Assembly: GCA_001661515.1 (NCBI GenBank)
Contig: LUVW01000001.1
Coordinates: 62,001 to 126,000, forward strand
Direction of reading: 5' to 3'
Origin: Capniomyces stellatus
Lineage: Eukaryota > Kickxellomycota > Harpellomycetes > Harpellales > Legeriomycetaceae
Length of the DNA stretch: 64,000 nt
Position 1 is the stretch's first letter. Every line of letters starts with the position of its first letter. The notes beneath the pieces were generated by a model. That model was not told the origin of the DNA and did not search any database. It worked only from the letters and a program-made list of their open reading frames with translations. Below, piece by piece: positions 53,260-64,000 of this stretch. The translations under genes and the position numbers were made by a program.

Positions 53260-56150
53260 GATTTGATTTAAAATTAATGATGGCTGGCTCTACCAAGTTA
53301 CTTTGTGAATAAAAAAAAAAGGAATACTTGTATCAAAAACTAATTGTGGATTGATTGAGGGAGAAAGTGATCTTTAAATACATATTCTTTAGTCGATTTT
53401 ATAAAAAAGTAGAAAATTTGCTAGTCGGTGTTTTCAATGCCTTTTTAACAAACATCAGTGTATGTTGAGGGTAGATCCTACTTTTATTTGTTAATTCGTA
53501 ATATTAGCCTGCCACTGTTAATCCTTAATCTATAAATATATATGCGGTTTGTAAGAATAAATGGTTCTCACTCCGTGCCAGTTTTTCCTATTTGGATATA
53601 TGCGTCAATTCTAATGAAGCTGACGCTTTTTTTTCATTGCGTGAATTTCTGGAGACAAATCTGTTTGTTCAGCAAAGAACACACCCTATTGTAAAGAATG
53701 CCTCTGGAAAATCAACAAAATCGGTTGCAAATTCAATAGCACGAGTTATAGTCTTTGTATCAATTAGGAATCTCTCCAAAAAAATTAACCCATAATTAGT
53801 TCGGTTGACTAATTAGTGAATGTGAAATTTTTGCTGATTGGTTATTATGTTAATTTGGGGTTTCTTTCTTTCCGATTTGGCATTTAATTACATACGAGTG
53901 TTCCAAGATGGTTAATTTCTAAAATTAGGACAATATTCGTCGACAGTTTAGTCAAGTTAGCGTCTTGTTAGGTGATGAAATTTGAAGCTCTTGTTCTCAC
54001 AAAGAAAGACTCCTTTTGCCAAATTAGGGAAGATTTGATAGTTTAGTAGCCACTGCAACGACATGTTGACTAGCAATACTAGCGGTTAACTTAAAAGTCG
54101 ATGGTAGTAATGATTGAATGGAGCGCGTATTTATATATATATGTATATATTTTTTTTTATGCGTATTTTTATTGATTTTTCAGATCGATTTTATTGTTAA
54201 ATTGTCATTTGAAGCAAAACTTGATGTTTTCTTTTCCCATCCAGCTATTTTTATTGAAATGTTCATGGGAGTTTAATCTGTTTACATTTTTTTTTAATTG
54301 CCGGCTTTGTTCGGATCCTAAAACAGTTGATATCCTCAAACGCTTTAGTCCAGTTGGCTTTTTTTTAATATAAAAGCTTTTATTGATGCAATGCTGCTTA
54401 ATGCTAAAACGAAGAGTATCAACGGAACTTCAATAAAAAATTGGTATTAATAGAATGCAAAAAAGAATGTCTGAATTCAATAAAAACAAGGAGTAATGGT
54501 GTGTAGAATAGACTATGGCTTGCCGAGAATATTTGCATCTTGAGAACACAAGCTGATGAAAATAGTGATTGTGATACTGAAGCTTATCAACTCAACCACA
54601 TTAATTAGATTATTTTATTCATGTATAACCATTTACATCTCTATGCGTATCCCATACAAATAGCTATTTTAATGAGATACCAGCCCAGTTTTTAGGGCAT
54701 CCAAGCAATAAATCGACCCTTTCGAGTCTAAAAAAAAGTAGATTATTTCAATAGAAAAAGGCAAACTGATATTTGATTATAATAGTAATTCTCTTGGTTA
54801 GCCCGGTTCATTGGGCTTGGGTTCTACAAACAGCAACTGGAATATCAAACCAATGTTCCATTGATGGTGCAAACCAAATAAACCATAAAAAAGGCGCGTT
54901 GTTGACTACAGGTTAATAACCCATACCATTATTTAAGCCATAGCATTGTATTCGAAACTGATTCTTGAAGTATAAATTCTAAACTCCAAATTCTAAATTC
55001 AAAAACTCGAAACTCAATATTTTAAATGTTGTTTGAGTGGGTTATATTTCTGCTGATATTTTAATGATCGAATTTAATGATTGATTGATACTAGAACGGG
55101 TATCATTTATTAAAAAAGATGAGGGTAGAGCTAGAATCGTAATACAACTCTCACCCCGCCTTTTGAGGGTAAAATAGTCGATTTAACCAACATTCGTTCT
55201 TAGATACATTTACTCCATGCTTTTTTGGGTGTTTTTCTTGAGTATCTGGGTTTAAAGCATCGAGTTTTTGTATCGAGGTGCAAATTTGTCCCAGAAAATT
55301 AACTATCTCATCATTTAGTAAAGTGTCAAGTAAACTCTTGTACACTTGTAACGATACAAAGATCGTTATAGTGTAGCAGCAACGACAACATAATAAAAAA
55401 CGCTTTGATATTACTGCCCGTATAGGATGCTGATAGTCGTCTATGAGAAACTGAGGTAAAGTTGTATACTTTTTTGCGTAGCTATGAGACAAAATGCTGT
55501 GCATCAAGTATAGTAAATATTAAAGTCTAGAAATATTTGAAATAAATATTTACACGAGGCTGTTAATAAAACTAACTTTCAACTAAAGTTGAATAATGCG
55601 ATTTATTTAATTTACATTTTTAAAGAAAAGCAATTGACTTCAATAAAAAAGGCAAATTGATGATGAAAGCTATTAAGTCTAGATTCGGCTGTTTAAAGAA
55701 AAATAATTGATCGCTTTGGTAGTGTAGGCCTTTTACCACGCTATTTAATATTCGGGTAGGAGGTATTTTTTCAAGACACCATATCAGTATTATTAAAGAA
55801 CAAGAATTTGTTCGAGTATTCCTGGAAAATCAGGATATAATGGTATAAAGCTCAGAATCTAATTTCCAGACGTCAGGTATATTGACGTCAAAACATTAAA
55901 CACAAAAACAGAGTTGGGGTTAGAACCTGACTATATTTATTGAGTATGATTTAGAATATGGATTTATCAGTACGCAATGGTGCACTACACATATTTTATC
56001 TCTTTGCTTTGATATATACTTGTGCTTAAATAAAACAATATATGTTTAGGACGTCAGGCATATTAGATCTCTGTTGTGCAACTATCAAATAAATATATAT
56101 ATCAAAATTAAGATACAGAGCTAAAAAGGTTGCAAGAAACCACAACTCAA
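53260..56150. other. Gene-poor stretch after the SOD gene
   Basis: About 2.9 kb, AT-rich. It contains several TTTCAATAAAA-type motifs (54250, 54428, 54476, 54746, 55637), a 117-residue minus-strand ORF (55151-55504) and a short plus-strand frame at 53592-53795 with no recognisable content. Confidence 0.45.
55151..55504 (-). CDS. Unrecognised 117-residue ORF
   Basis: ATG at 55504 opens a frame with one hydrophobic Cys-rich segment (RFLLCCRCCYTITIFVSL) followed by an amphipathic helix (YKSLLDTLLNDEIVNFLGQI) and a polar tail. Composition is protein-like throughout and the frame is uninterrupted. No family is recognised. It could be a small membrane protein, or one exon of a longer gene. Confidence 0.35.
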   Translation of the reverse strand: MHSILSHSYAKKYTTLPQFLIDDYQHPIRAVISKRFLLCCRCCYTITIFVSLQVYKSLLDTLLNDEIVNFLGQICTSIQKLDALNPDTQEKHPKKHGVNVSKNECWLNRLFYPQKAG

Positions 56151-57341
56151 ATGAAGATATTATATCTTTCACTGCTAACTATGACGTTTAGCGATGTTAC
56201 AGCAGTATCACGATTGAAGCCAAAACATGACAATAGACTTGAAAAGGAATACTCAACATTGGACTGCTACGGCAGAAATTTTGATTTAGATAAAGAGATA
56301 ATGATGCAACTCGAGAAGGAGGAGTTGAATGAGAAATACGGGGTTCATTCAGCCGAATACGATAACAGCAATGGCTATGATTATGAACTCGGATACTTCT
56401 ACTACCCAACTGACAATTATGAAGATTATTATGAAAAACATCTAGTAAAATATCAATACAAGTACAAAATCCAGAAAAATAAATGCAAGTGTGCATGTAG
56501 TTGTACAGAGGCAGAAGAGTATGGTAGCAAAGGTACCAGTTATACAGAAGATGTTGATGGTTCTGACAAGTACACAAATAGGAAGTATTTATCGAAAAAG
56601 AACGTACCTATTGAGCATGCGGTGCCTAGTAAGCAGACAGAATCCAAGGAGTCTAAAGAAATTGAGAAGGCTCCAATTTACTCTAATAAACCTAAAGGAA
56701 GAGATGGCGACAGTACCACAAGTAGGGAAGATAAAAATATTATAAAAGAGGAAAACAAAGAAAGCAAGACGGGTAAGGACTTGGTTAAAATACCCAAGCG
56801 CAGAAAGGAAATAGATAATAAAAAGAAATTAAATTCCAAACAGTCAGAAAAGAAAACCGAAACAGAATTATCAAAACCAAACCAGATATCAATTAGTACG
56901 CCTATCAAAACGCCTACTATTCGTGATGTCTCAAAAAATGGTACAGTAAAGCGTTCGGTAGCACATATAGAAAATACTAGAGAAAGAAAGAAAACAACGG
57001 GACCCCAAAAGAAAAAAGAAACACGCTCAGTACCAATAAGACCAGGCCAACAAGCCGCCAGAACAACCGACAAACGTATAAAACAAAAAACTGGGGCCGC
57101 TAGTGTGGAGATAGCCAAAACAGAAAAAATCCAAAAGAGTGCAAGTACAGAGGATTCCAAAAAGAGATTTAAAACGGGTACTCTAAGTCGCGCAGTTAAA
57201 ATTACCAGTAGTAAAAGAGCAAGACGAATAAAACTGACGACAGTGAGCTTTTTGGAAGAACCAACGGCAGCATTTTTTGCAGTTACTGACGTGGGGACTG
57301 TAAGCAGCCCAGTTGTATTACAAACACCTACACCAAAGTAA
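56151..57341 (+). CDS. Secreted Lys/Ser-rich protein of unknown function
   Basis: A 396-residue intronless ORF. The ATG at 56151 was chosen because it opens a signal peptide (MKILYLSLLTMTFSDVTAVS); an earlier TTG in frame is ignored. Residues 20-115 are acidic and Tyr-rich (YDYELGYFYYPTDNYEDYYE), ending in a compact Cys cluster, KCKCACSCTE. The remaining two-thirds is disordered and strongly basic (Lys, Arg, Ser, Thr), with a short hydrophobic C-terminal patch. The basic part resembles nuclear or wall-bound polycation tails. No domain is recognised. A lineage-specific extracellular or cell-wall protein is the best guess. Confidence 0.55.
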   Translation: MKILYLSLLTMTFSDVTAVSRLKPKHDNRLEKEYSTLDCYGRNFDLDKEIMMQLEKEELNEKYGVHSAEYDNSNGYDYELGYFYYPTDNYEDYYEKHLVKYQYKYKIQKNKCKCACSCTEAEEYGSKGTSYTEDVDGSDKYTNRKYLSKKNVPIEHAVPSKQTESKESKEIEKAPIYSNKPKGRDGDSTTSREDKNIIKEENKESKTGKDLVKIPKRRKEIDNKKKLNSKQSEKKTETELSKPNQISISTPIKTPTIRDVSKNGTVKRSVAHIENTRERKKTTGPQKKKETRSVPIRPGQQAARTTDKRIKQKTGAASVEIAKTEKIQKSASTEDSKKRFKTGTLSRAVKITSSKRARRIKLTTVSFLEEPTAAFFAVTDVGTVSSPVVLQTPTPK

Positions 57342-57888
57342 AGATAGTGTAACCGGGCACCAATGTAACGTCACAATGAATAGCAATACTGGTTTTCAAA
57401 TGACTAAAATGACGTAGCAAAAGAAAAGAAAAACTCCCACTTTAGAGGGTAAAACAACAATAACACTGATGCCAACAGAAAAAAACAATAATACATACCA
57501 AGCATTTTACACAATCTTTATACACATTAATATTCAATTATTTAGCTTTCTATACACCTATTTTTGGTGTTTTTATATTATTTGTACCAAAGTTTAAATA
57601 AATTAACCAGGGACATCACACCGTATATATTTAGGTTAATTAAAATAAAGTTGAGGTCGGATTATTTGGTTTGCTGATAAGCTTAAAAGAATCCAAATAT
57701 GTTTAGTTACTTTTGGTATGCTCGAGGTTGGTTAAACACCTGGGCCTGTGTGAAGGCTCAATTCTTTGTTTTGGTTTTATTTTACTTTTTATTTAAAAAA
57801 AAACAGAGCAGAGTATGAGTGACCTCAAACAGAGCAAGCTGGATAAAGGTTTTAACATATAGATAAAGGTATCCATATGTGCTGCAAG
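57342..57888. other. Convergent spacer before RPA3
   Basis: AT-rich 3' flanks of two convergent genes; nothing else seen. Confidence 0.5.
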
Positions 57889-58672
57889 TTACCGGAATAA
57901 AACAGGGTACTTTATCGATGTCATTACTAGGTTGTTATAAGCGCCTAGGTCTACATTGTCGTTATAGTCGAGTAGAACAAAGTAGGTTTAGAAATAGGGT
58001 TGAAAAAAAATGCGATTTGTGTACAAATAACCGCGCATAACAGACAAAGTATGTTTAAAATAAAGACTTAATTATAAAAAAAAGAACTAACCAAATTTGT
58101 CACCAAAAGAAATGCTTGAGAATCCGCTGATGGAAAGATCAGGCTCAACCTTTCCAATGATTTCAACATACTGCGTGTTTACCAAACAGTCCTATACGCG
58201 TAGTTAATAATGACATGTCCGTTTGATATTATTCGTACAAGGTGTCATAAATGTACCAATTTTAGTACCAGTACTAGTAAAAGTCGCTTTTTATCCTTGA
58301 AGAAAAAAATATACAAATTTAATAGTATAATTACTTACTTGTGACAGGTTTACAGACACCTTGCCGTCATCGGAAGTCTGTAGTAGGATTGATTGGCCTC
58401 GATGCTGTTAATGTAAAAAAGGGTTGTATTTTGACATAAATTAGATTTTGTTGTATTTTAGAGTGAGGTTTGATTTACTTAAATGGGCTTTGACTTGTTT
58501 GATTGTCTCTAAAACACGTTTCGAAAGTAGCAGAATAGATAAGTGCAACTCTGCCAAGGCTGGTTTATTAGAATCTGTCAATTACCTCCAAAACTTTCCC
58601 GACCACCCTAACAGTAACATCTTGAAACTTGGAAAGCAAACCCGAGTTAATTCTTGGTGTTGGTTTGTCCAT
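57889..58672 (-). CDS. RPA3: Replication protein A 14-kDa subunit
   Basis: Four minus-strand exons, 58586-58672, 58339-58404, 58092-58191 and 57889-57950, join to 104 residues. The protein reads MDKPTPRINSGLLSKFQDVT, then VRVVGKVLEHRGQSILLQTS. The second half, TQYVEIIGKVEPDLSISGFS with GDKFDLGAYNNLV, matches the OB-fold end of RPA3 (human: FDLGLYNEAV). RPA3 is the smallest subunit of the single-stranded-DNA-binding RPA trimer and supplies one helix of its core in replication and repair. Exon phases fit exactly. The GTTAGT donor of intron 3 is slightly unusual. No exon is longer than 100 nt, so the gene is easily missed by ORF-based annotation. Confidence 0.92.
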
Positions 58673-59564
58673 TGTATTTTATTAGTGTTGATATTGTTGT
58701 GTAAATATATAATGAGCAGAAAAATAACAGTTGATTCAGGACCGCTAAATTGGATTTAATGTTGTAATCTATAGTTGAAATAAAGAGATCTGGGTTTTGG
58801 TTCGAGTATTTTGGATAAAAGCGAACGTAGTCAGGTTTTATTTTAATTGAGAAGGATTTGGTGATTGTTTTAATGTTTATTTTTCACACCGAGTTTCCTA
58901 ATTACAGCCTAGCATTACTGAAGAAATAAAAGTAATTTCACTGTTTTGATTAAATTACATGTTTTAAGCCAAATGATTCGACAGACTGTGTTTACTTTAT
59001 TTCAAATGGCCAATGCAAGTCGAATGCTACTATTTTTGCTATTGAAAATACGAGATATTCCAAAATAAAAGCAGAAAATAACGCTGAAGTTTGTTGGACT
59101 GGAAAGTGCTTAAGGTGAAATAAAAAGTTTTCTTGGTGAGTTGGTGAGTTGGTTGCCCACGAACAGGGGAAACACCTGATAATAAGTAAGCTAATATATT
59201 TGGACCAACCAGTATCCGCTTCAACTCGGTTTAGCTTACACACAACAAGCTAGGCCAAGCAGAAGTTCTACGAAGCAAAAAAAAGAATAATACTTTTGAA
59301 TGATTTCTAGCACCAAAGATTCCAGCTGTAATAGGAGGTACAAACGAGCCGATGGATACACCAAGTGTACTTTTTGGGTACACAGTTCAACTAAAATGGT
59401 TGATACATAGTGTTGGAAATATATTTGAGTTTAAAAGAAAAAGTAGAATACAATAGCTGCAAAATGTCGAGCGCTGAATATTGGACATTAGGATTAGACT
59501 TGGAACACGGCCGGTGAGCTAGGCAGAAAACAACAAGCGTATTTGATATCTGGCCAATTAACTA
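58673..59564. other. Unresolved region between RPA3 and APC13
   Basis: About 0.9 kb. The part 59270-59515 is GC-richer and stays open in several frames on both strands, next to good splice-like sites (TTTCTAG at about 59310 plus; ACCATTTTAG at about 59392 minus). One minus frame reads TLGVSIGSFVPPITAGIFGA, like a small membrane protein. No complete gene could be built. Confidence 0.4.
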
Positions 59565-60206
59565 TTATCTTGGCAAACTTGATTCAATGTCTGACGTGCC
59601 ATTTTCCTCTTCTAAAGATCAAAAATAATGAATAGTAAGAAACCGTAAGGCTGGGTTCATAGATACATGGCACTCGGCTAACAAGAAGGCACACACGTAC
59701 ATACGCTGGGTTAAGCTAACACATACCTTCACCAGGAAGAAGTAGTATTTCTTTTGCTGAAATATCGACATCTACAATTACAAATAAACCAAACGCCATT
59801 TTTATGATTAGCAACGCTGCAGTATCTAGGACACAGAGAAAGAGAGTCCAGGTCTAAAGATTGTATTTGAAATCGTATATACCAATTTCGGGGATTTCAT
59901 CAATCGTCCAATCGTTAGAATCCAGATATTTTATTTCCTCGTCCTTCATGTGGATGTAAGAATACTGCCCATCCTATTCACGATAACAGAAATATGCTTA
60001 CTTTATGATATATAATATATTTTATACACGCCACACACCAAACCAAATGTGAAATTCTGGAGTGCCCTGCACACAATTTGGACCTTTCTCGCTGTTATTT
60101 TCCCCTCCCAATTCTTGCTACTAGCTCACTTTTCCGCCAAGTATAATTGAAGGTTTAGAATTACGAGAATATTTATATATATTTATACATTTACTCAAGT
60201 TACCAT
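59565..60206 (-). CDS. APC13: Anaphase-promoting complex subunit 13
   Basis: Exons 60204-60206 (ATG only), 59883-59973, 59727-59771 and 59565-59611 give 61 residues. The protein MDGQYSYIHMKDEEIKYLDS continues with NDWTIDEIPEIDVDISAKEI then LLLPGEEEENGT. It parallels APC13 (human: LIDDAWREDKLPYEDVAIPL, NELPEPEQDNGGT) in the order Asp, Trp, Asp, Pro, Asp-Val, Ile, Glu, Pro, Glu, Asn-Gly-Thr. APC13 is a small peptide-like subunit that stabilises the TPR lobe of the APC/C. Phases fit and all introns are GT-AG. The start codon exon is inferred: ATG followed by GTAACT, 230 nt upstream of exon 2. It has a partner in this window, APC5. Confidence 0.78.
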
Positions 60207-60666
60207 TTTAGTCGTCCTAATTTGCAAGTTTGTTTATCTATCGCTGTTGATATTTATTTGTTTGTTTATTTAAGTGGTTTATGGTTTATTGGCAACTTAT
60301 TTTCTATAGCTTCAAAAAGCACGGGTTCAAATGAGTCAGAAAGCAAGTGGTAGAGTAATGTTGAGAGAGAGGGTTGATTTGAAATTAAGTAAATAAATAA
60401 AGTAGGCACAAAATTACGGTGATGTTAAAATTGATTGTTTTTTTTAAATAAAGAAATAATGCATTTTTAAAGATCAAGTTAAGGGAAAAGCGGTACTTTT
60501 GATTTAGTCTGGCAATAAAAACTTGATTGTTCATATTTACTTTCAAGAGATTCTTTATTTAAAGTAATAAATCAAAAGGCCAATGTGTTACTAGTAAAAA
60601 AGAATCAAGTAAAAGAAAAAAAAGATTATAAAGGGAGGGGATGAAAGAAAGGATACGAGTAAACAG
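60207..60666. other. Spacer between APC13 and the membrane-protein gene
   Basis: AT-rich. On the minus strand 60260-60300 reads GTTGCCAATAAACCATAAAC, then CACTTAAATAAAC, another divergent look-alike of the R-repeat tail. No exon is seen. Confidence 0.5.
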
Positions 60667-62534
60667 TTATTCGCGTCGATTTCTTTCTCCATTCCCGAAA
60701 CCCCAATGTTGTTTGTACTCTTTGTGGTGCTTCAAATTCTTATTATGTTTGCGGCCTCTGTAGTGTTTAAACTTTCCAAATTCTGCTTTGTATTCAAAGC
60801 CGTTGTCCTGGGCAGACTCAACATTGTTAGTGGCAGCAATAATAATATATTCGGCAACTTTGGCTGGGGTGTCATCATTAGTGACAGCAGAGTCAGACTT
60901 GGACTCGGGTTTGGACTCGGGCTTGGATTCAGAAAGATTTTTGTTCGAGTTTTCAAGCGAGTTCAACTTGGCGACTTTTCTGAAATGTTTTTCGTTTTCA
61001 AAGGTGATTTTGCTCAAGTCAAAAGTAGGAAACTCTGAAACAAAGTCGACGTTTACACCGCCGCCGTATGAGCTGGCAGATATAAAGTTGTTATTGCACC
61101 CAAATATCTGGGTGTTGTCGCTTAGGCTTCCACGGATACCAGACTTGTAGTTGGGGGTATTGATTCGGTAGTCCAGATTTTCATCGCCAAAGTCAAAGTC
61201 AACAGCAGTGACCTCATTGAGTCTTGATTTGAACTCAAACATTGTCATAAGCGATGATCCTATTGAGAGGTTCACGTTTTTAAAGCCGGACTTGGCAAGT
61301 ACTTTGATTCCTTTTTTGCCCAAATTGGCGATTCTCGCATCAACTGAGCCAAAAAGCGAGTTCAAGTGAATAGCTTTGAGTGTGCCAAAATTTCCACTGA
61401 TTTCGCCATGTCCTGTTTTAGCCATCAATTTGCCACAGCTCAAGTTATGTATTGATCTCATATTCCCCTTTACATTAGCAATGGTCAGTTTATTAACGTG
61501 GCATGCACTGACTTGTTTGTCAATGTTCAGCTCGCCAAAGGTGTAGAAAAAGGACGTGTTTTTGCTGTATTTAGTGCGATCTGGGATGTATATGTTTATT
61601 ACAGCGTTTCTTAACTCGTCATTTGTTTCACGCTGCTCAGCTGTGATCACATCAGACCATAAATGCACGTTTAGGCTGTTGTCGTATGAGTTGCGCATAT
61701 AGAGTACAGAAATAGGTCCGAATTCAGTGCTTCTATTGCGGTTGCTGAACTGCTGGACTTCAATGTGTATCTGCTCGTCGTTGGACTTGTGCACGTTCAG
61801 TGTAGTGTAGTGCGATCCCTTAGAAACAACTCGAACCTTATTAATGCTTTCAAGAAACTCTCCGTTGAATGTCTGCTCGGAACCTCTTCCTTTTACCAGA
61901 TCTGCTGATTCGAGCTTAGCCTTGTACTCCTCGACTGTTCCTATTGAATATGCCGCAACGATGTCTGAAAAATCATACCGGTTATCAAAAAAGTGCTTGT
62001 CATCTTTTCCAAAACCAATGTATTTGATGACTCTTGAAAACATTCCAATCGGCTTCCCGTAAAAGTTTATCTCTGGATAGCCAATTTTGTAGTGGTTGTT
62101 TGCAAACACCGCCTCTTTATAATATTTGTTGAAAGCGTTTCTTGGATCTCTCGAGGCTTTAAATACCGTGTTCCATAGGTTACTTTCAATATCCATTTGT
62201 GACATTTCTTCTTTGATTCTTTTAGGGCAAATTGTTATAAACGAAAAGAACAGAACCGCTGAAACCGCCAAGAACACCCTAATTATCCTGGAACGAGAAC
62301 CGCGTTTGCCTATAGGATTCTCCCTAAAGGAACTTTCCTTAATACACTCTTCAACATCCGTATCCTCAACAGCTCTGACTTGGACTGCATCCTCGAGTCG
62401 AGCATATTCAACTATTTAACAGGTTGTCTGTATGAATTTAGCTACAGATTCCGCGACATTCCAAATAGTATTAACTCACAATTTGTAGTCAGATAATGTA
62501 AATGTGCTTTTTATTTACCATACTTTAAAGACAT
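60667..62534 (-). CDS. Type II membrane protein, DUF4097-like beta-rich ectodomain
   Basis: Exons 62519-62534 (16 nt, MSLKY plus one base) and 60667-62411 give 586 residues; the open frame alone has no ATG before the membrane segment, so the small first exon is needed. A cytoplasmic tail of about 50 residues ends in KRGSRSRIIR, followed by a single transmembrane helix (VFLAVSAVLFFSFITICPK). The ectodomain has regular short beta-strand units (LTIANVKGNM, GKLMAKTGHGEISGNFGTLK, IHLNSLFGSV) like the adhesin-type beta-helix of DUF4097 proteins. The C-terminus carries ESKPESKPESKSD repeats and a His/Lys/Arg-rich end. No enzymatic motif is seen. Cell-surface or vacuolar location is inferred from topology only. 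Confidence 0.68.
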
Positions 62535-64000
62535 TTCTCCCTACTCTTAATGTTTTCTTACAGACTTGACGATAATAATAAAATACAGAAATAAAAGCGA
62601 GTATACAGCAACAGTGCTCTTGCTTTTATGGTTGCCTTGTTTGGGTGTTGTAGTATAACAAACCTATGTAGCTTTATAAATATATGTTTTTTTTTCTTGT
62701 TTATTGACTTTTTTTTCTTAAAAACTTATTGATACTGACTGGTTGAACTATAAAACTTAAATAATGAGAAGAGAAAGAATTCATCTACACATTTAAACAA
62801 GTAAAAAAAAGCTCACCGCCAAAGGCTGGATGTTTTATACTCCTTCGTAAAAACGGTAAAGTCATTTACCTGAAATACTACTTTATTTTTTTATATTTCC
62901 AAGTGTTGGAAGTTTTGCCAACCTTTGTGTTCCCACCTTTACGTTTATTTATACCCAGGAGCCTTGGACAAATAAAAAAGTAACTTTGGTCAAATTTAGA
63001 CGAGAATGTTAAACACTCGACAATTTATCCTGTCAGCTTATTGACTCTGCACTGATTGTCTAAAATTTATAATTGTCGCAAATTTTAGCTAAAACAATAT
63101 GTCTCTATCAATCTATCTGGGAAGTTTTCTATTGGCAGTTCCAGCAAAACCGATTTGTCTTTATAGCTATTAAACAAAAAGAAGACCGGCACAAACGACT
63201 CTGCTGCTCGAGCATAAACAGGTCCAATAATACCCAAACAAACAGCCTTAACTTTGCTTTGTGATAAAGCAAGTCTGGCCGAACGTAATAGCAGCTTGGT
63301 ATTAAATAATAGCGTGATATATCATGTTTAATAGTTGTGGTTGTGGTTATGGTTGTATATTATTGTTATTTTTGCAAAGCGAGTTATATAGCCGCTAATG
63401 TATGCTGCTATCTGCATACAATATGAATTGTTAAGCCAAATCTGCTGGTCTGAGATCCATCCAGTATATTATTTTACTCTGTGCATACTGACTGAATCAT
63501 TTCAAGCAGCGAGAATTGAATAGGAGAAAAAATCATATTATATGTAGAGGTAGGACGGTGGTACCATTTGCTAGTAATGTGATAATTGGGTGGTAATGAT
63601 CTATAGAGCAAATAAACAGAAGAAAAAAACAAAAAAAATGATGTTTTTAGCCAATAGTAGTGTGGATCAAAAGTTTTAATTAAAAAAAAATACAAGCAGA
63701 AAGCAGTAGCTAAAAAAAAAAAGTATTAAAGGATTTTGGTTCGAGTAGGGAGGAGAGAATAGTTTGGTTGAGTGTTTGGATGAAGATTTTTTTTTTCTTT
63801 CAGATTTTTATAGCTTTTTCAGCAATAACAAATTTGATTTAGGAGCAGAAGGAAGAAAAAAAAAAAATAGAAAAAAAAAAGTAAAAAATTTTCGATTCTG
63901 ATTCGACTTTTAATAGGATTAAGGTTAAAAAGAATGGAGAAAAAAAAATAGACATAAAAAAAAATTTTTTTCTTGTCGAATCGAAAAAAAAGTGGAAAAA
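62535..64000. other. 3' end of window, no gene recognised
   Basis: AT-rich intergenic DNA, with an increasingly A-rich low-complexity end (63600-64000). Short open frames at 63073-63264 (+) and 63474-63695 (-) show no recognisable content. Confidence 0.5.

Noticed and set aside
53592..53795. 67-codon plus-strand frame
   Set aside because: No motif and no supporting splice or context signal; best treated as noise.
62277..62277. GTG as start of the membrane protein
   Set aside because: The frame continues upstream for about 45 codons to a good acceptor, and a phase-correct ATG exon exists.
63600..64000. A-rich end as a possible telomere or poly(A) insertion
   Set aside because: No telomeric repeat and no element end visible; it is ordinary low-complexity DNA.

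Overview
This is a nuclear, AT-rich eukaryotic window that reads as an early-diverging (zygomycete-grade) fungus. Fungal markers are a Cyk3-type cytokinesis protein, a KTR/Mnt1 (GT15) mannosyltransferase, an Slm-like PH protein and a secreted copper-only superoxide dismutase. CLPTM1, ARF6, Elongin B and many small introns (GT-AG, a few GC-AG, branch sites like CTAAC) argue against a Saccharomyces-type yeast. An AT-rich Kickxellomycotina/Harpellales-like genome would fit, but that is inference. The standard genetic code is used. I saw no tRNA, rRNA or CRISPR.

Layout. 0.5-6.8 kb: Cyk3 (+). 7.4-12.1 kb: APC5 (+, about 14 exons). 12.4-13.6 kb: GT15 mannosyltransferase (-), then a 14-bp minisatellite and a 3 kb gene-poor stretch. 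17.0-19.1 kb: CLPTM1 (+). 19.1-22.1 kb: gene-poor, with a 19-bp tandem repeat and a broken KRTCAP2-like remnant. 22.1-23.0 kb: ARF6 (+). 23.0-26.5 kb: gene-poor. 26.5-28.2 kb: Slm-like PH protein (+). 28.7-29.3 kb: TIM9 (-). 29.8-30.5 kb: mitochondrial RidA (+). 33.2-33.9 kb: a RidA paralogue with a signal peptide (+). 36.3-37.8 kb: glycerol kinase (+). 38.1-46.4 kb: a perfect-looking 4,009-bp tandem duplication carrying a DNAJC3/P58IPK-type ER co-chaperone, arranged R-gene-R-gene-R with a 358-bp direct repeat R. 46.7-50.6 kb: two tandem alpha/beta hydrolases (-). 51.8-52.5 kb: Elongin B (+). 52.8-53.3 kb: Cu-only SOD (-). 55.2-57.3 kb: a small unknown ORF (-) and a secreted Lys-rich protein (+). 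57.9-58.7 kb: RPA3 (-). 59.6-60.2 kb: APC13 (-). 60.7-62.5 kb: a type II membrane protein of unknown function (-).

Functions are mostly housekeeping: cell cycle and DNA replication (APC5, APC13, RPA3, Cyk3), organelle import and secretion (TIM9, DNAJC3, CLPTM1, KTR, ARF6), and metabolism and stress (glycerol kinase, two RidA, SOD, hydrolases). There is no operon logic.

The least expected signals are: (1) the R-gene-R-gene-R duplication, where R has an AAAT-repeat tail and divergent relatives nearby, like a retroposon; (2) a scatter of very short insertions ending TTTCAATAAAA, several flanked by 12-17 bp direct repeats, which look like extreme 5'-truncated retroposition events; (3) a RidA paralogue apparently sent into the secretory pathway; and (4) first coding exons consisting only of ATG in two genes. 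RPA3, TIM9, APC13, Elongin B, APC5 and both hydrolases were assembled here by hand from splice signals and reading frame; exon coordinates are given in each entry.
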